Position numbers and translations under genes: made by a program
NCBI GenBank assembly: GCA_036267955.1
Contig: DATAVB010000118.1
Coordinates: forward strand, 62,001-126,000
Direction: 5' to 3'
Source: DATAVB01 sp036267955
GTDB taxonomy: Bacteria > Actinomycetota > Actinomycetes > Mycobacteriales > QHCD01
DNA length: 64,000 bases
The notes under the pieces: generated by a model
Seen by the model: only the letters and a program-made list of their open reading frames with translations
Told to the model about the DNA's origin: nothing
Database searches by the model: none
Part shown: one piece after another, positions 33,355 through 43,199 of the stretch
Position numbering within the stretch: position 1 is the stretch's first letter
Layout of the letters: each line of letters starts with the position of its first letter

Positions 33355-33921
33355 ATGACTGATCTCTCGGTATTGCTGGCCCGCGGTCTCGGCGAATTCG
33401 AGCGGCGGGTGCGCCGCGTCTCGGCGCGCCAGTGGCAGGACCCGACGCCGTGCTCCGGCTGGGACGTCCGCGCTCTCGTGAACCACGTCACTGTGGAGCA
33501 GCTCTGGGCGCCCGAACTTTTCCGCGGCCGGACGATCGAGGAGGTCGGCGACCGGTTCGCCGGCGACCAGCTCGGCTCCGACCCGGTCGCGACCTGGGAG
33601 CGGGCGGCCGCGGGATCTGAGGCGGCGTTCTCGGTCGAGGACGCGCTGTTGGGCCGGGTGCACCTGTCCTACGGCCTGTCCGCGGCGTCGCACTACTGCG
33701 GCGAGATGACGGTCGACCTGGTGGTGCACACCTGGGACCTGGCCCGGGCGATCGGCGCCGACGAGAGGCTGGACGACGAACTGGTCGGATACGCCTACGA
33801 ACAGGGCCTGGCCCGCGGGACAGAGCTCAGTGAGTCGGGGTGGTTCGCCGCCGCGGTGCCGGTTGCCGAGGACGCTCCGTTGCCGGCGCGCATGCTGGCG
33901 CTCTACGGCCGCGTGGCCTGA
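33355..33921 (+). CDS. TIGR03086-type DinB-like metal-binding protein
   Basis: Maleylpyruvate-isomerase/DinB-like protein of 188 aa, a family linked in actinobacteria to mycothiol-dependent chemistry. TPCSGWDVRALVNHVTVEQL carries the first metal His and DLVVHTWDLARAIG the second. ATG at 33355 with AGGA upstream. It overlaps the convergent PAP2 gene by 19 nt at the 3' ends. Reaction unknown. Confidence 0.82.
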   Translation: MTDLSVLLARGLGEFERRVRRVSARQWQDPTPCSGWDVRALVNHVTVEQLWAPELFRGRTIEEVGDRFAGDQLGSDPVATWERAAAGSEAAFSVEDALLGRVHLSYGLSAASHYCGEMTVDLVVHTWDLARAIGADERLDDELVGYAYEQGLARGTELSESGWFAAAVPVAEDAPLPARMLALYGRVA

Positions 33922-34733
33922 CGTCCACTGTGGACCGGGAGCTTTCCGGCGACTCGCACGGGCAGCACCCGGCGTGGGAGCGGGACAGCGGGGGCGCGGT
34001 GTTTCGCCGATACGGCCAAGAAATGTTGGTCCAGCCAGATTGTGACCATCAGAATGGCGGCGCCGATCAGCCAGCCAGCCACGATATCGGTCATCCAGTG
34101 CGTGTCGAGATAAATTGATGTGACGCCGACCACCAGTGACGCCATCGCGGTAACGGCAATTCCGACGTCGTATCGCTTGATCGGTCCGTACCGGGTCAGC
34201 AGGTAGCTGGCAATTCCCCACGTCACCACGACATTGGACGAATGGCCGGACGGAAATATGATGCCGTTGTTGACAAATACGGCGGCCGTATTGTCGGACG
34301 GGAGGGCGCGAGCGATGAAGACCTTTGCCACGCCGACGACGCCATTCAACGCCAGCAAAGCGAATCCGAGCAGCAATAACGGACGCCAGGAACGCAACTG
34401 GCGTGCCAGCACCGCCGCGATGACGAGGACCGGAATGGCGGTCGGACCGCGCTGTCCGACCATCACCAAATACAGCATGGCGTCGTAATACTGCGGGTAA
34501 CGCAGATCGAACCGTAGATTATGAATTGCGTAATCCACCGAAACAAGTGGCCCCATTGCCAGCACCTGCTGAGTAATTGCTGAGAGGGCCAGCAGAACGG
34601 CGGTCAATGTGATGGCGAAACGGCGACGGACGATCGTGTCCGCGAGTCGATGCGGCAGGCTGGAATGAAGGTGGCGGGGGACGGGCGGCGAAACCACGGT
34701 GCCGATGCGAGCGCTCGGCTCGGTCAGCGTCAT
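33903..34733 (-). CDS. PAP2-family membrane phosphatase
   Basis: Integral membrane phosphatidic-acid-phosphatase-like protein of 276 aa with about six TM segments. Phosphatase motifs: KVFIARALP region (C1-like), FPSGHSSNVVV (C2 with the catalytic His) and DTHWMTDIVAGW (C3). Likely dephosphorylates a lipid phosphate or undecaprenyl-PP. GC content is visibly lower here than in neighbours. Single gene, convergent overlap with the DinB-like gene. Confidence 0.88.
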   Translation of the reverse strand: MTLTEPSARIGTVVSPPVPRHLHSSLPHRLADTIVRRRFAITLTAVLLALSAITQQVLAMGPLVSVDYAIHNLRFDLRYPQYYDAMLYLVMVGQRGPTAIPVLVIAAVLARQLRSWRPLLLLGFALLALNGVVGVAKVFIARALPSDNTAAVFVNNGIIFPSGHSSNVVVTWGIASYLLTRYGPIKRYDVGIAVTAMASLVVGVTSIYLDTHWMTDIVAGWLIGAAILMVTIWLDQHFLAVSAKHRAPAVPLPRRVLPVRVAGKLPVHSGRQATRP

Positions 34734-34925
34734 GATGCTGTCAGTCCTTCCGGCTCGCTCGGCGTTGCGCGGTTGCCAGGATGGATGTCGTCGCGTCGCG
34801 GCAGGTTCCGGCGACGGCGGACAAGATCGGATCGGAGCTGGACGTTGGAGCAGCGCATCGACCCCCAGGATAGGTGATCATCGAACGGTGCGCAGGTCCG
34901 GTCCGGTCGGTGGCAGGATGCCGGC

Positions 34926-35228
34926 ATGGATCGAGACGGGCGGCCCGCGTTCGCCGAGGCGGTGTTGGCGGTGGTCGAACGGATACCCCGCGGTTCGGTG
35001 ATGTCCTACGGCGACATTGCCGAATATCTCGGCTCGTCGGCGCCTCGGGTGGTCGGTCAGGTGATGTTCCGGTACGGCAGCGAGGTCGCGTGGCACCGGG
35101 TCCTGCGGGCCGACGGGACGCCGGCTCCGCAGCTGCGGGACCGGCAGCTCGCGCTCCTGGCCGAGGAGGGCGTGCCGATGCGCGGCGACCGGGTGGACAT
35201 GCGGCAGGCTCGCTGGAACGGCGAATGA
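34926..35228 (+). CDS. Alkyltransferase-like (ATL/MGMT-fold) protein
   Basis: Protein of 100 aa with only the C-terminal DNA-binding domain of O6-alkylguanine alkyltransferases: VVERIPRGSVMSYGDIAEYL, PRVVGQVMF and WHRVLRADG. The acceptor motif PCHR is replaced by VAWHRV, so the reactive Cys is absent. ATL proteins bind alkyl lesions and hand them to excision repair. AGGA lies about 8 nt before the ATG. It stands directly upstream of AdnAB, as in mycobacteria. Confidence 0.87.
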   Translation: MDRDGRPAFAEAVLAVVERIPRGSVMSYGDIAEYLGSSAPRVVGQVMFRYGSEVAWHRVLRADGTPAPQLRDRQLALLAEEGVPMRGDRVDMRQARWNGE

Positions 35229-35311
35229 CGCGTGTCGGCGGACGGCCCCCGGAGACTGTCGCCGGCTCGTGATTACATTCCGGTAACCGACGTCGCGGTC
35301 GAGGGAAGAAT

Positions 35312-38300
35312 GTGACACACGCTGAGCGCAGCGGGTATCGGCTGGTCCGCCAGCCGCCCCGGGTCGATGCACCGCTGGACCTGGATGCCGCGCAGCAGGC
35401 TGTCGTCGACCACGCCGGCGGGCCGCTGCTGGTGCTGGCCGGTCCGGGCACCGGCAAGACCGCGACCATCGTCTCGGCGGTGGTGGACCGGATCGCGGGC
35501 CGCGGCGCCGACCCGGAGTCGGTGCTCATGCTCACCTTCAGCCGGCGCGCGGCCATCGAGCTGCGCGGCCGGGTCACCGCCCGCCTCGGCCGGACGACCC
35601 GGGAGCCATTGGCCCGCACGTTCCACTCGTACGCCTTCGGGCTGCTGCGGACCCAGGCCGTGGCGCGCGGTGAGCCGGTGCCGCGGCTGCTCTCCGGTCC
35701 GGAGCAGGACCTGGTGATCCGCGAGCTGCTGATCGGCCAGTACGAGGACGGTGGCAAACCGTGGCCGGAGGAGTTGCGGGCCGCGCTGCGGACCCGGGGC
35801 TTCGCCGAGGAGTTGCGTGACCTGTTGCTGCGCGCCGTGGAGCGTGGCGTCGACGCGCCAACCCTGGCGGCGTACGGGCGCAGGCTGAAACGGCCGGACT
35901 GGCGAGCCGCGGCGTACTTCCTGCAGGAGTACCTCGACGTGACCGCGTTGTCCGGCTCGACCGCGTACGACCCGGCCGAGCTGATCCGGGCCGCGCTGGA
36001 CGCGCTGCGCGGTGATCCGGTCCTGCTGAGCCGGGAGCGGACCCGCCGCCGGCGGATCTTCGTCGACGAATACCAGGACACCGACCCGGCCCAGGAGGAG
36101 CTGCTGCAGGTGCTCGGCGCCGGCGCCGACGAGCTGGTGGTGGTCGGCGACCCGGACCAGTCGATCTACGCCTTCCGCGGCGCCGATCCGGAAGCGTTGC
36201 GCCGATTTCCGGACACCTTCCCCAGGACCGACGGCACGCCGGCGCCCTCGGTGGCGTTGCGGGTGTCCCGGCGCTCCGGTGGCGGGCTGCTGGCGGCGAG
36301 CCGGCGGGTGGCCGACCGGCTGACCGGCCCGGTCGCGCACCGCCTGCTCGAGCCGGCCGAGGATCTGCCGGCCGGGACGGCCGAGGTGCACGTGCTGCGG
36401 TCGGCCAGCGAGGAGGCGGCCTACATCGCGCACCGGCTGCGCGCGGCCCATCTCCGCGATGGCGTGCCGTGGCGGGAAATGGCGGTGCTGGTCCGCTCCA
36501 CGCCGCGTACGCTGCCGCAGCTGCGCCGCGCATTGCTGTCGGCCGGGGTGCCGCTGACCGTCGGTGGCGACGACCTGCCGCTGATCGACCAGCCCTCGAT
36601 CTCCGCGATGCTGCTGCTGCTTCGGGTGGCGCTCGGGTCGGTGCCGCTGACCGAGGAGTCGGCCGTCGAGCTGCTCACCTCGCCGTTCGGTGGCGCCGAT
36701 GCGCTGGCACTGCGTCGGTTGCGCCGCGAGCTGCGGTCCGTCGAGATCGCGGCCGGTGGCCGGCGCGCCTCCGGTGACCTGCTGGTCGAGGCGCTCTCCG
36801 ATCCGGCCGTCCTCACCCTCGCCGACGAGCGGGCGGTCCGTCCGGTGCGCCGGCTGGTCGCCCTGTTCGACGCGGCCCGCGACGCCGGTTCGACCGGGAG
36901 CGCGGAGGATGTGCTGTGGTCGGTCTGGGCCGCCTGCGACCTGGCGCCCGCCTGGGAGTCGGCCAGCCGGGCCGGCGGCGCGATCGGTGCCGCCGCCGAC
37001 CGCGACCTCGACGCGATGGTGGCGGTCTTCGAAGCGGCCGCCCGCTATGTCGACCGACTGCCGGCCGCCGGCCCGGTCGGCTTCCTGGAACACCTGGCCG
37101 GCCAGCAGATCCCCGGCGACACGCTGGCGCCGCGCGCGCCGGAGGGCGACACGGTCCGGGTGCTGACCGCCCACTCCGCCAAGGGGCTGCAGTGGCAACT
37201 GGTCATCGTGGCCGGCGTGCAGGAGGGGGTCTGGCCCGACCTGCGCCGGCGCGGCAGCCTGCTCGGCTCGGAGCTGCTGGTCGACGTCGTCGCCGGCCGC
37301 GACCCGAGCGGCGCCTGGTCGGTGGCTCCGCTGCTGGACGAGGAGCGCCGACTGTTCTACGTCGCGGTCACCCGGGCCCGCCGGCGGCTGGTGGTCACCG
37401 CGGTGCGCGGCGACGAGGAGGTGCCGTCCCGGCTGATCGATGAGCTGGATCCGTTGCCGGCCGGGCTGGAACGGTCCTTCACCGACGTGCCCCGGGCGCT
37501 GGCATTGCCCGCGATGGTCGCCGAGCTGCGCTCGGTCGCCACCGATCCGGGTCAGCGCACCTCCCGACGGGACGCCGCGGCCGGGCAGCTGGCCCGGCTG
37601 GCCCGGGCCGGGGTGGCCGGTGCCGCGCCGCAGGAGTGGTGGGGCCTCGCGCCGCTGTCGGATGACCGGCCGTTGCGGGACCCCGACCAGCCGGTGCCGG
37701 TGTCGCCGTCCGCGGTGGAGAAGTTCGGCCGCTGCCAGCTGCGCTGGCTGTTGGAGAGCGTCGGTGCGACCAGCGGACCCGGCACGCCCCAGGCGATCGG
37801 CAACCTGATCCACGATCTGGCCGCCTGGTCGGCCGGTCCGGAGCATCCCGACCCGGGCGATCTGGCCGACCGGCTCGACGCGCTGCTGTCCACCCTGGAC
37901 TTGGGCGGCCCGTGGGCCGAGCGCAAGGAGCGCGCGCGGGCGCACGCAATGCTCGGCAACTTCCTCGGCTGGCTGGGCAGCCACCACCGCGAGCTCGTCG
38001 GGGCCGAGGTGTCGGTCGAGGTGGCCGTCGGCGAGCGGGCCATGCTCTACGGCCGGGTCGACCGGTTGGAGCGCGACGAGCAGGGCCGGCTGGTCGTCAT
38101 CGACCTCAAGACCGGACGCAGCGCGCCGGCGAAGGGCGACCTGCCCCGCCAGCCGCAGCTGGGCGTCTACCAACTCGCCATTACCGAGGGCGGCTTCGCC
38201 GAGCTGGCCGACAACGCGACGACCACCGGCGGCGCGGCCCTCGTACAGCTGGGCACGTCGGCGTCGGCGAAGGTGCAGGAGCAGCCGGCGCTGAGCGAGG

Positions 38301-38461
38301 ACGAAGACCCGGGCTGGGCCCGGGAGCTGGTCGAGAACGTCGCGGCCGGGATGGGCGGCGCCGCGTTCCGAGCGGTGCCGGGGCCGGGCTGCCGCATCTG
38401 TCCCGGGCGGCCGAGCTGCCCGGCCGTGGATGACGGACGGCAGGTGCCCGACATCCGATGA
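35312..38461 (+). CDS. adnA: AdnA, motor-nuclease subunit of AdnAB
   Basis: UvrD-like helicase fused to a RecB-family nuclease, 1049 aa. With AdnB it resects double-strand breaks. Helicase motifs: LAGPGTGKTATIV (I), FVDEYQDTDPAQEELL (II), VGDPDQSIYAFRGA (III), TAHSAKGLQWQLVI (V), FYVAVTRARRRL (VI). The C-terminal nuclease has GRVDRLERDEQGRLVVIDLK (catalytic Asp...Asp-x-Lys). Cysteines at FGRCQLRW and CRICPGRPSC flank it in the Cys...CxxCx5C pattern of Fe-S-stapled nucleases. GTG start at 35312 with GAGGGA upstream. Operon with adnB; subunit naming follows the mycobacterial order and size. Confidence 0.92.
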   Translation: MTHAERSGYRLVRQPPRVDAPLDLDAAQQAVVDHAGGPLLVLAGPGTGKTATIVSAVVDRIAGRGADPESVLMLTFSRRAAIELRGRVTARLGRTTREPLARTFHSYAFGLLRTQAVARGEPVPRLLSGPEQDLVIRELLIGQYEDGGKPWPEELRAALRTRGFAEELRDLLLRAVERGVDAPTLAAYGRRLKRPDWRAAAYFLQEYLDVTALSGSTAYDPAELIRAALDALRGDPVLLSRERTRRRRIFVDEYQDTDPAQEELLQVLGAGADELVVVGDPDQSIYAFRGADPEALRRFPDTFPRTDGTPAPSVALRVSRRSGGGLLAASRRVADRLTGPVAHRLLEPAEDLPAGTAEVHVLRSASEEAAYIAHRLRAAHLRDGVPWREMAVLVRSTPRTLPQLRRALLSAGVPLTVGGDDLPLIDQPSISAMLLLLRVALGSVPLTEESAVELLTSPFGGADALALRRLRRELRSVEIAAGGRRASGDLLVEALSDPAVLTLADERAVRPVRRLVALFDAARDAGSTGSAEDVLWSVWAACDLAPAWESASRAGGAIGAAADRDLDAMVAVFEAAARYVDRLPAAGPVGFLEHLAGQQIPGDTLAPRAPEGDTVRVLTAHSAKGLQWQLVIVAGVQEGVWPDLRRRGSLLGSELLVDVVAGRDPSGAWSVAPLLDEERRLFYVAVTRARRRLVVTAVRGDEEVPSRLIDELDPLPAGLERSFTDVPRALALPAMVAELRSVATDPGQRTSRRDAAAGQLARLARAGVAGAAPQEWWGLAPLSDDRPLRDPDQPVPVSPSAVEKFGRCQLRWLLESVGATSGPGTPQAIGNLIHDLAAWSAGPEHPDPGDLADRLDALLSTLDLGGPWAERKERARAHAMLGNFLGWLGSHHRELVGAEVSVEVAVGERAMLYGRVDRLERDEQGRLVVIDLKTGRSAPAKGDLPRQPQLGVYQLAITEGGFAELADNATTTGGAALVQLGTSASAKVQEQPALSEDEDPGWARELVENVAAGMGGAAFRAVPGPGCRICPGRPSCPAVDDGRQVPDIR

Positions 38462-38501
38462 CAGCCAACTCCCCATCGGCACGGAAGACGGGAGCGTGCC
38501 G

Positions 38502-41500
38502 ATGACCGGCGGCACCCGTACCGCGGGCTGGTCGGCCGAGGCCCTGGCCGACGCGCTCTCGCTGCCGCACCCGACCTCGGAGCAGGAGGCCGTGATCGTC
38601 GCCCCGCTGGCCCCGGCCGTGGTGGTGGCCGGCGCCGGCTCGGGCAAGACCGAGACGATGGTGTCCCGGGTCGTCTGGCTGGTGGCGAACGGGCACGTGG
38701 CCGCCGACCGGGTGCTCGGCCTGACCTTCACGACCAAGGCCGCCGCCGAGCTGGGTGCGCGGCTGCGATCCCGGCTCGGGCAGCTGCGGGCCCGCCCGGA
38801 GTTCGGGCTGGACGAGGCGGCCGCCGGCGAGCCGACCGTTCTGACCTACCACTCGTACGCCTCCCGGCTGGTCGGCGAGCACGCGCTCCGGCTGGCCGTC
38901 GAGCCGTCCTCGCGGCTGCTCACCCCGGCCTCGACCTGGCAGGTGGCGGCGAAGGTCGTCAACAGCTTCGACGGCGACCTGCCCAGCGTGGAGAACTCCG
39001 AGGCGCACGTGGTCAGCTCGGTCCTCGACCTGGCGGCCGAGCTGGCCGAGCACCTGGTCGACCCGGACCGGCTCGCGGCCTGGACCGCGACCTTCGTCGC
39101 CGACGCGGAGGCATTGCCGCGGAAGGACCGCCGCACCGGGCCGTACGCGGACGTGGCGAAGGTGCTGAAGTCGGCCCGCGCCCGGGCCGAGTTGGTGCCG
39201 CTGCTGAACGGTTACCGGCAGGCCAAGCGGGACGCCGGGTCGCTGGACTTCGGCGACCAGTTGGCGCTGGCCGCGCGGATTGCCCGGGCCGCCGCCGAGG
39301 TCGGCCGGATCGAGAAATCCCGGTATGACGTGATCCTGCTCGATGAATACCAGGACACCAGCTACGCCCAGCTCGTCCTGCTGCAGGAGCTTTTTGGCGG
39401 CGGCCACCCGGTGACGGCGGTCGGTGACCCGTGCCAGTCGATCTACGGCTGGCGGGGCGCCGCGGCCGGCAGCCTCGGCCGGTTCCCGGTCCAGTTCCCG
39501 GCCCGCGGCGGCCGGCCGGCGGAGGTGCTGCCGCTGACCACCAGCTTCCGCAACGGCCGCCGGATCCTTGACGTGGCCAATCACATCTCCGCGCCGCTGC
39601 GGGCCAGCGGTGTCGACGTCGGCGTGCTGTCGCCCGGGCCGGCCTGCGGCGAGGCCGCGGTCACCGCCGCACTGCTGTCCACTGTGGACGATGAGGCGGA
39701 GTGGATCGCCGACCGGCTGACCGAGATCTGGACCGCCGACGCGGATGAGCGGGAGCGCACCGGCCGCGGCCGGAGCATCGCCGTGCTGGCCCGGCGCCGG
39801 GCCGCGTTCTCCTTGCTGGAACGGGCTTTGCGGGTGCGCGGGGTGCCGGTCGAGCTGGTCGGGCTGGGTGGTCTGCTGGCCACGCCGGAGGTACGGGACG
39901 TGGTCGCCACGCTGTCCGTGCTGCACGACCCGACCGCCGGGTCCGCGCTCGTCCGACTGCTGACCGGCGCGCGGTGGCGGATCGGCCCGCGCGATCTCGC
40001 GGCGCTCTACCGGCGGGCCCGGGCGTTGGCCAAGCCGATCGAGCACGGCGGCGACCCGGTCGCCGTGGACCCGGCCGAGGACGCCAGCCTCATCGAGGCG
40101 CTGGATTCCCCCGGCCCGCCTGGCGTCTACTCGGCGGAGGGCTACCGGCGGCTGACCGTGTTGCGCGGCGAGCTGATCGCGCTGCGGTTGCGTACCGCCT
40201 CGCCGCTGCCGGAGCTGGTGGCCGATGTCGAACGGACCCTGCGGGTCGATGTCGAGGTGGTCGCCGGCGGCGGGACCCGAGCCCACCTGGACCGGTTCCT
40301 GGATGTCGCCGCCCAGTTCGCCGAGGACGCCGAATACGCCACGCTGGGTGCATTCCTGGCCTACCTGCAGGCCGCCGAGTCCCAGGAGCGCGGCCTGGAG
40401 GCGGGCGAGATCAGTGTCACCGGCGACCGGGTGCAGATCCTCACGGTGCACGCCGCCAAGGGGCTGGAATGGGATGTCGTCGCGGTGCCGGGGCTGACCG
40501 CCAAGGTGTTCCCGGACGCCAAGTCGATGTCGGGGACAGGCTGGACCACGGCGCTGGGGGCCCTGCCGTACCCGCTGCGCGGTGACGCCGCCGAGCTGCC
40601 CCGCTTCGAGGTCGCCGATGCCGCCGACCAGAAGGAGTTGGCGACTGCGCTCAGCGAGTACGCGGCGGCCGGCAAGGAGCGCGGTGAGCGGGAGGAGCGC
40701 CGGCTGGCGTACGTCGCGGTCACCCGGGCCCGGCAGCGGCTGCTGTGCTCCGGCTACTGGTGGGACACCGCCATCGACCCGCGCGGCCCGTCGGACTTCC
40801 TGTCGGAGATCGCCACGGTCGCGTCCGTGGATGTGGTCGAGTGGGTGCAACGGCCCGGCGAGGACGCGGTCAACCCAGTGCTGGAACGCGATCGCAGCGC
40901 CATGTGGCCGATCGACCCGTTGGGCACCCGGCGGGAGGCGGTCGCCGAGGCGGCGGCTCGGGTGACGTCCGCGCTGGAGAACGACAATCCGGGGGCCGGT
41001 CAGGGCGAGCTGTTCGACGCCGAGGCGACCGAATGGGCCGACGACGTGACGTTGCTGCTGGCCGAGCGGGACAAGCCGCGGTCGGACACCGTCGCCGTGC
41101 CGATCGGCGACCACCTCTCGGTGTCGGCGCTGGTGACGCTGCGCCGCGACCCGGCCGAGCTGGCCCGCCGGATCCGCCGGCCGATGCCGGCCCGGCCGGC
41201 GCCGTTGGCCCGGCGCGGCACCGCCTTCCACACCTGGCTGGAGCAGCGGTTCGCCGGCGAGCGGCTGCTCGACCTGGACGAGCTGCCCGGCGCGGCCGAC
41301 GACAGCGCGCTGGCCGATGCCGACCTGGAGACCTTGCAGGAGGCGTTCCTGGCCAGCGCCTGGGCCGACCGCCGGCCGGTGGAGGTCGAGGTGCCGTTCG
41401 AGACCCGGATCGGCGCGCTGCTGGTACGAGGTCGGATGGACGCGGTCTTCTCCGACGCCGACGGCGGCTTTTCGGTGGTCGACTGGAAGACCGGCGCCGA

Positions 41501-41699
41501 GCCGACCGGCGCCGGCATGGGCGCCGCGGCCGTACAGCTGGCCGCCTACCGGGTCGCCTGGGCCGAGCTGGCCGGGGTCGAGCCGGAGCTGGTCCGGGCA
41601 GCGTTTCACTACGTGCGGTCCGGCAAGACCGTCGCTCCGGTCGACCTGCTCGACGCGGCCGGGCTGGTCGAGCTCGTGGGGTCGCTGCCGCCGGACTGA
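38502..41699 (+). CDS. adnB: AdnB, motor-nuclease subunit of AdnAB
   Basis: UvrD-like helicase-nuclease of about 1065 aa. Motifs: VAGAGSGKTETMV (I), LLDEYQDTSYAQLVLL (II), GDPCQSIYGWRGAA (III), TSFRNGRRIL (IV), TVHAAKGLEWDVV (V), LAYVAVTRARQRLL (VI). The RecB-type nuclease has FHTWLEQRF, GRMDAVFSD and FSVVDWKTG; the Fe-S cysteines of AdnA are not present. The ATG at 38502 has GGGAG 7 nt upstream; an in-frame ATG at 38430 inside the adnA end is an alternative. The last gene of the pair, followed by a monocistronic peptidase. Confidence 0.92.
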   Translation: MTGGTRTAGWSAEALADALSLPHPTSEQEAVIVAPLAPAVVVAGAGSGKTETMVSRVVWLVANGHVAADRVLGLTFTTKAAAELGARLRSRLGQLRARPEFGLDEAAAGEPTVLTYHSYASRLVGEHALRLAVEPSSRLLTPASTWQVAAKVVNSFDGDLPSVENSEAHVVSSVLDLAAELAEHLVDPDRLAAWTATFVADAEALPRKDRRTGPYADVAKVLKSARARAELVPLLNGYRQAKRDAGSLDFGDQLALAARIARAAAEVGRIEKSRYDVILLDEYQDTSYAQLVLLQELFGGGHPVTAVGDPCQSIYGWRGAAAGSLGRFPVQFPARGGRPAEVLPLTTSFRNGRRILDVANHISAPLRASGVDVGVLSPGPACGEAAVTAALLSTVDDEAEWIADRLTEIWTADADERERTGRGRSIAVLARRRAAFSLLERALRVRGVPVELVGLGGLLATPEVRDVVATLSVLHDPTAGSALVRLLTGARWRIGPRDLAALYRRARALAKPIEHGGDPVAVDPAEDASLIEALDSPGPPGVYSAEGYRRLTVLRGELIALRLRTASPLPELVADVERTLRVDVEVVAGGGTRAHLDRFLDVAAQFAEDAEYATLGAFLAYLQAAESQERGLEAGEISVTGDRVQILTVHAAKGLEWDVVAVPGLTAKVFPDAKSMSGTGWTTALGALPYPLRGDAAELPRFEVADAADQKELATALSEYAAAGKERGEREERRLAYVAVTRARQRLLCSGYWWDTAIDPRGPSDFLSEIATVASVDVVEWVQRPGEDAVNPVLERDRSAMWPIDPLGTRREAVAEAAARVTSALENDNPGAGQGELFDAEATEWADDVTLLLAERDKPRSDTVAVPIGDHLSVSALVTLRRDPAELARRIRRPMPARPAPLARRGTAFHTWLEQRFAGERLLDLDELPGAADDSALADADLETLQEAFLASAWADRRPVEVEVPFETRIGALLVRGRMDAVFSDADGGFSVVDWKTGAEPTGAGMGAAAVQLAAYRVAWAELAGVEPELVRAAFHYVRSGKTVAPVDLLDAAGLVELVGSLPPD

Positions 41700-41734
41700 C
41701 CGCCGGGCCGACTGCCGGACTAGGGTTTTCAACC

Positions 41735-43114
41735 ATGACTGCTGAGCGCGCCTTTGTCACCGACCATGCCGCGGACCTGCACGCCGATCTGCTGACCTGG
41801 CTGAAGATCCCGTCGATCAGCGCCGATCCGGAGCGGGCCGCCGATGTCCGGCGAAATGCTGAATGGCTGGTCGAGGCGCTGCGCCGGACCGGGTTTCCGA
41901 CGGTCGAGATCTGGGAGACCGCCGGCGCGCCGGCGGTGTTCGCCGAGTGGCCGGCGGCCGAGCCGACGGCGAAGACCGTGGTTCTCTACGGCCACCACGA
42001 CGTGCAGCCGGTCGACCCGGAGGAGCTGTGGGAGCGCCCGCCGTTCGAGCCGACGATCGTCGGGGACGAGCTCTTCGCCCGTGGTGCGGCCGACGACAAG
42101 GGTCAGCTGCTGTTCCACCTGCTGGGGCTGCGGGCCCACCTGGCGGCGACCGGCCGCACCAGCCCCGCGGTCACCCTGCGATTCCTGATCGAGGGTGAGG
42201 AGGAGTCCGGCTCACCGCATTTCGCCGAACTGCTGCGCGAGCGCCGGGACCGGCTGGACTGCGACGTCGTCGTGGTCACCGACACCGGGATGTTCGGCCC
42301 CGACACCCCCAGCATCTGTATGGGGATGCGTGGCCTGGCCGACGGAGAGATCCATTTCCACGGCCCCGACGGCGACCTGCATTCCGGGTCGTTCGGCGGC
42401 GCGGTCGCCAATCCGCTGACCGAGCTGGCGAAGCTGCTGGCCGCGTTGCACGACGACGACCGGGTCGTGCAGTTGCCCGGCTTCTACGACGACGCGCTGC
42501 CGATCACCGACGCCGAACGGGCGGCGTACGCGAAGCTGCCCTTCGACGAGCAGGGGTTCCTCACCGGCCCGGCGCGCTCGCGGGCGGCCGTCGGGGAGGC
42601 CGGCTACACGACGCTGGAACGGGTCTGGGCCCGCCCGACCGCCGAGATCAACGGATTCTGGGGCGGTTACACCGGCCCCGGCCACAAGACGATCGTGCCC
42701 AGCGACGCGTACGCCAAGGTCTCGTTCCGGCTGGTGGCCAACCAGGATCCGGCGAAGATCCAGGACGGGCTGGCCGAATTCGTCCGGCAGCACACTCCGG
42801 CCGGGATCACCTCGTCGGTGGAGTTCCACGGGGGCGGGGTGAAACCGTCGCTGTCGCCGCTGGAGCATCCGGCGACGAAGGCGGTGCTGCGGTCGGTCGG
42901 GCGGGCGTTCGACACCGAGGTGCTGCTGACCCGGGAGGGCGGCAGTGGGCCGGAGGCCGATCTGGCCGAGGTGCTCGCCGCGCCCGTGGTGTTCCTCGGG
43001 GTGGGTTTGCCCGGCGATCGCATCCACGCCCCGAACGAGCGGGTGGTGTTGCCGCAGCTCTACAAGGGCGCCGAGGCCGCGGCCTACCTGTGGAGCGAGC
43101 TGGCCACGATCTGA
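41735..43114 (+). CDS. M20-family dipeptidase
   Basis: Di-zinc metallopeptidase of 459 aa, cytosolic. Motifs: VVLYGHHDVQPVD (metal His, Asp), RGAADDKGQ (bridging Asp), IEGEEESGSP (catalytic Glu-Glu), VVTDTGMFG (Asp) and a C-terminal IHAPNERV with the last His. Likely cleaves dipeptides such as Cys-Gly or beta-Ala-His types. The lid domain is visible (DGDLHSGSFGGAVANP). ATG at 41735. Confidence 0.93.
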   Translation: MTAERAFVTDHAADLHADLLTWLKIPSISADPERAADVRRNAEWLVEALRRTGFPTVEIWETAGAPAVFAEWPAAEPTAKTVVLYGHHDVQPVDPEELWERPPFEPTIVGDELFARGAADDKGQLLFHLLGLRAHLAATGRTSPAVTLRFLIEGEEESGSPHFAELLRERRDRLDCDVVVVTDTGMFGPDTPSICMGMRGLADGEIHFHGPDGDLHSGSFGGAVANPLTELAKLLAALHDDDRVVQLPGFYDDALPITDAERAAYAKLPFDEQGFLTGPARSRAAVGEAGYTTLERVWARPTAEINGFWGGYTGPGHKTIVPSDAYAKVSFRLVANQDPAKIQDGLAEFVRQHTPAGITSSVEFHGGGVKPSLSPLEHPATKAVLRSVGRAFDTEVLLTREGGSGPEADLAEVLAAPVVFLGVGLPGDRIHAPNERVVLPQLYKGAEAAAYLWSELATI

Positions 43115-43199
43115 CCGCGGTGCGGGGCTGATTTGGTGGTATTTGCATAGAGTTGGTCAGTGCCGCCTATGCTCGTTCGCGGTGGGAGAGGTGACCGGA

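Noticed and set aside
38181..41732. Minus-strand open frame of 1183 codons opposite adnB
   Set aside because: It mirrors the real coding frame, lacks domains, is Arg/Gly/Pro/His-rich and runs through the adnA-adnB junction. This is the antisense openness usual in high-GC DNA.
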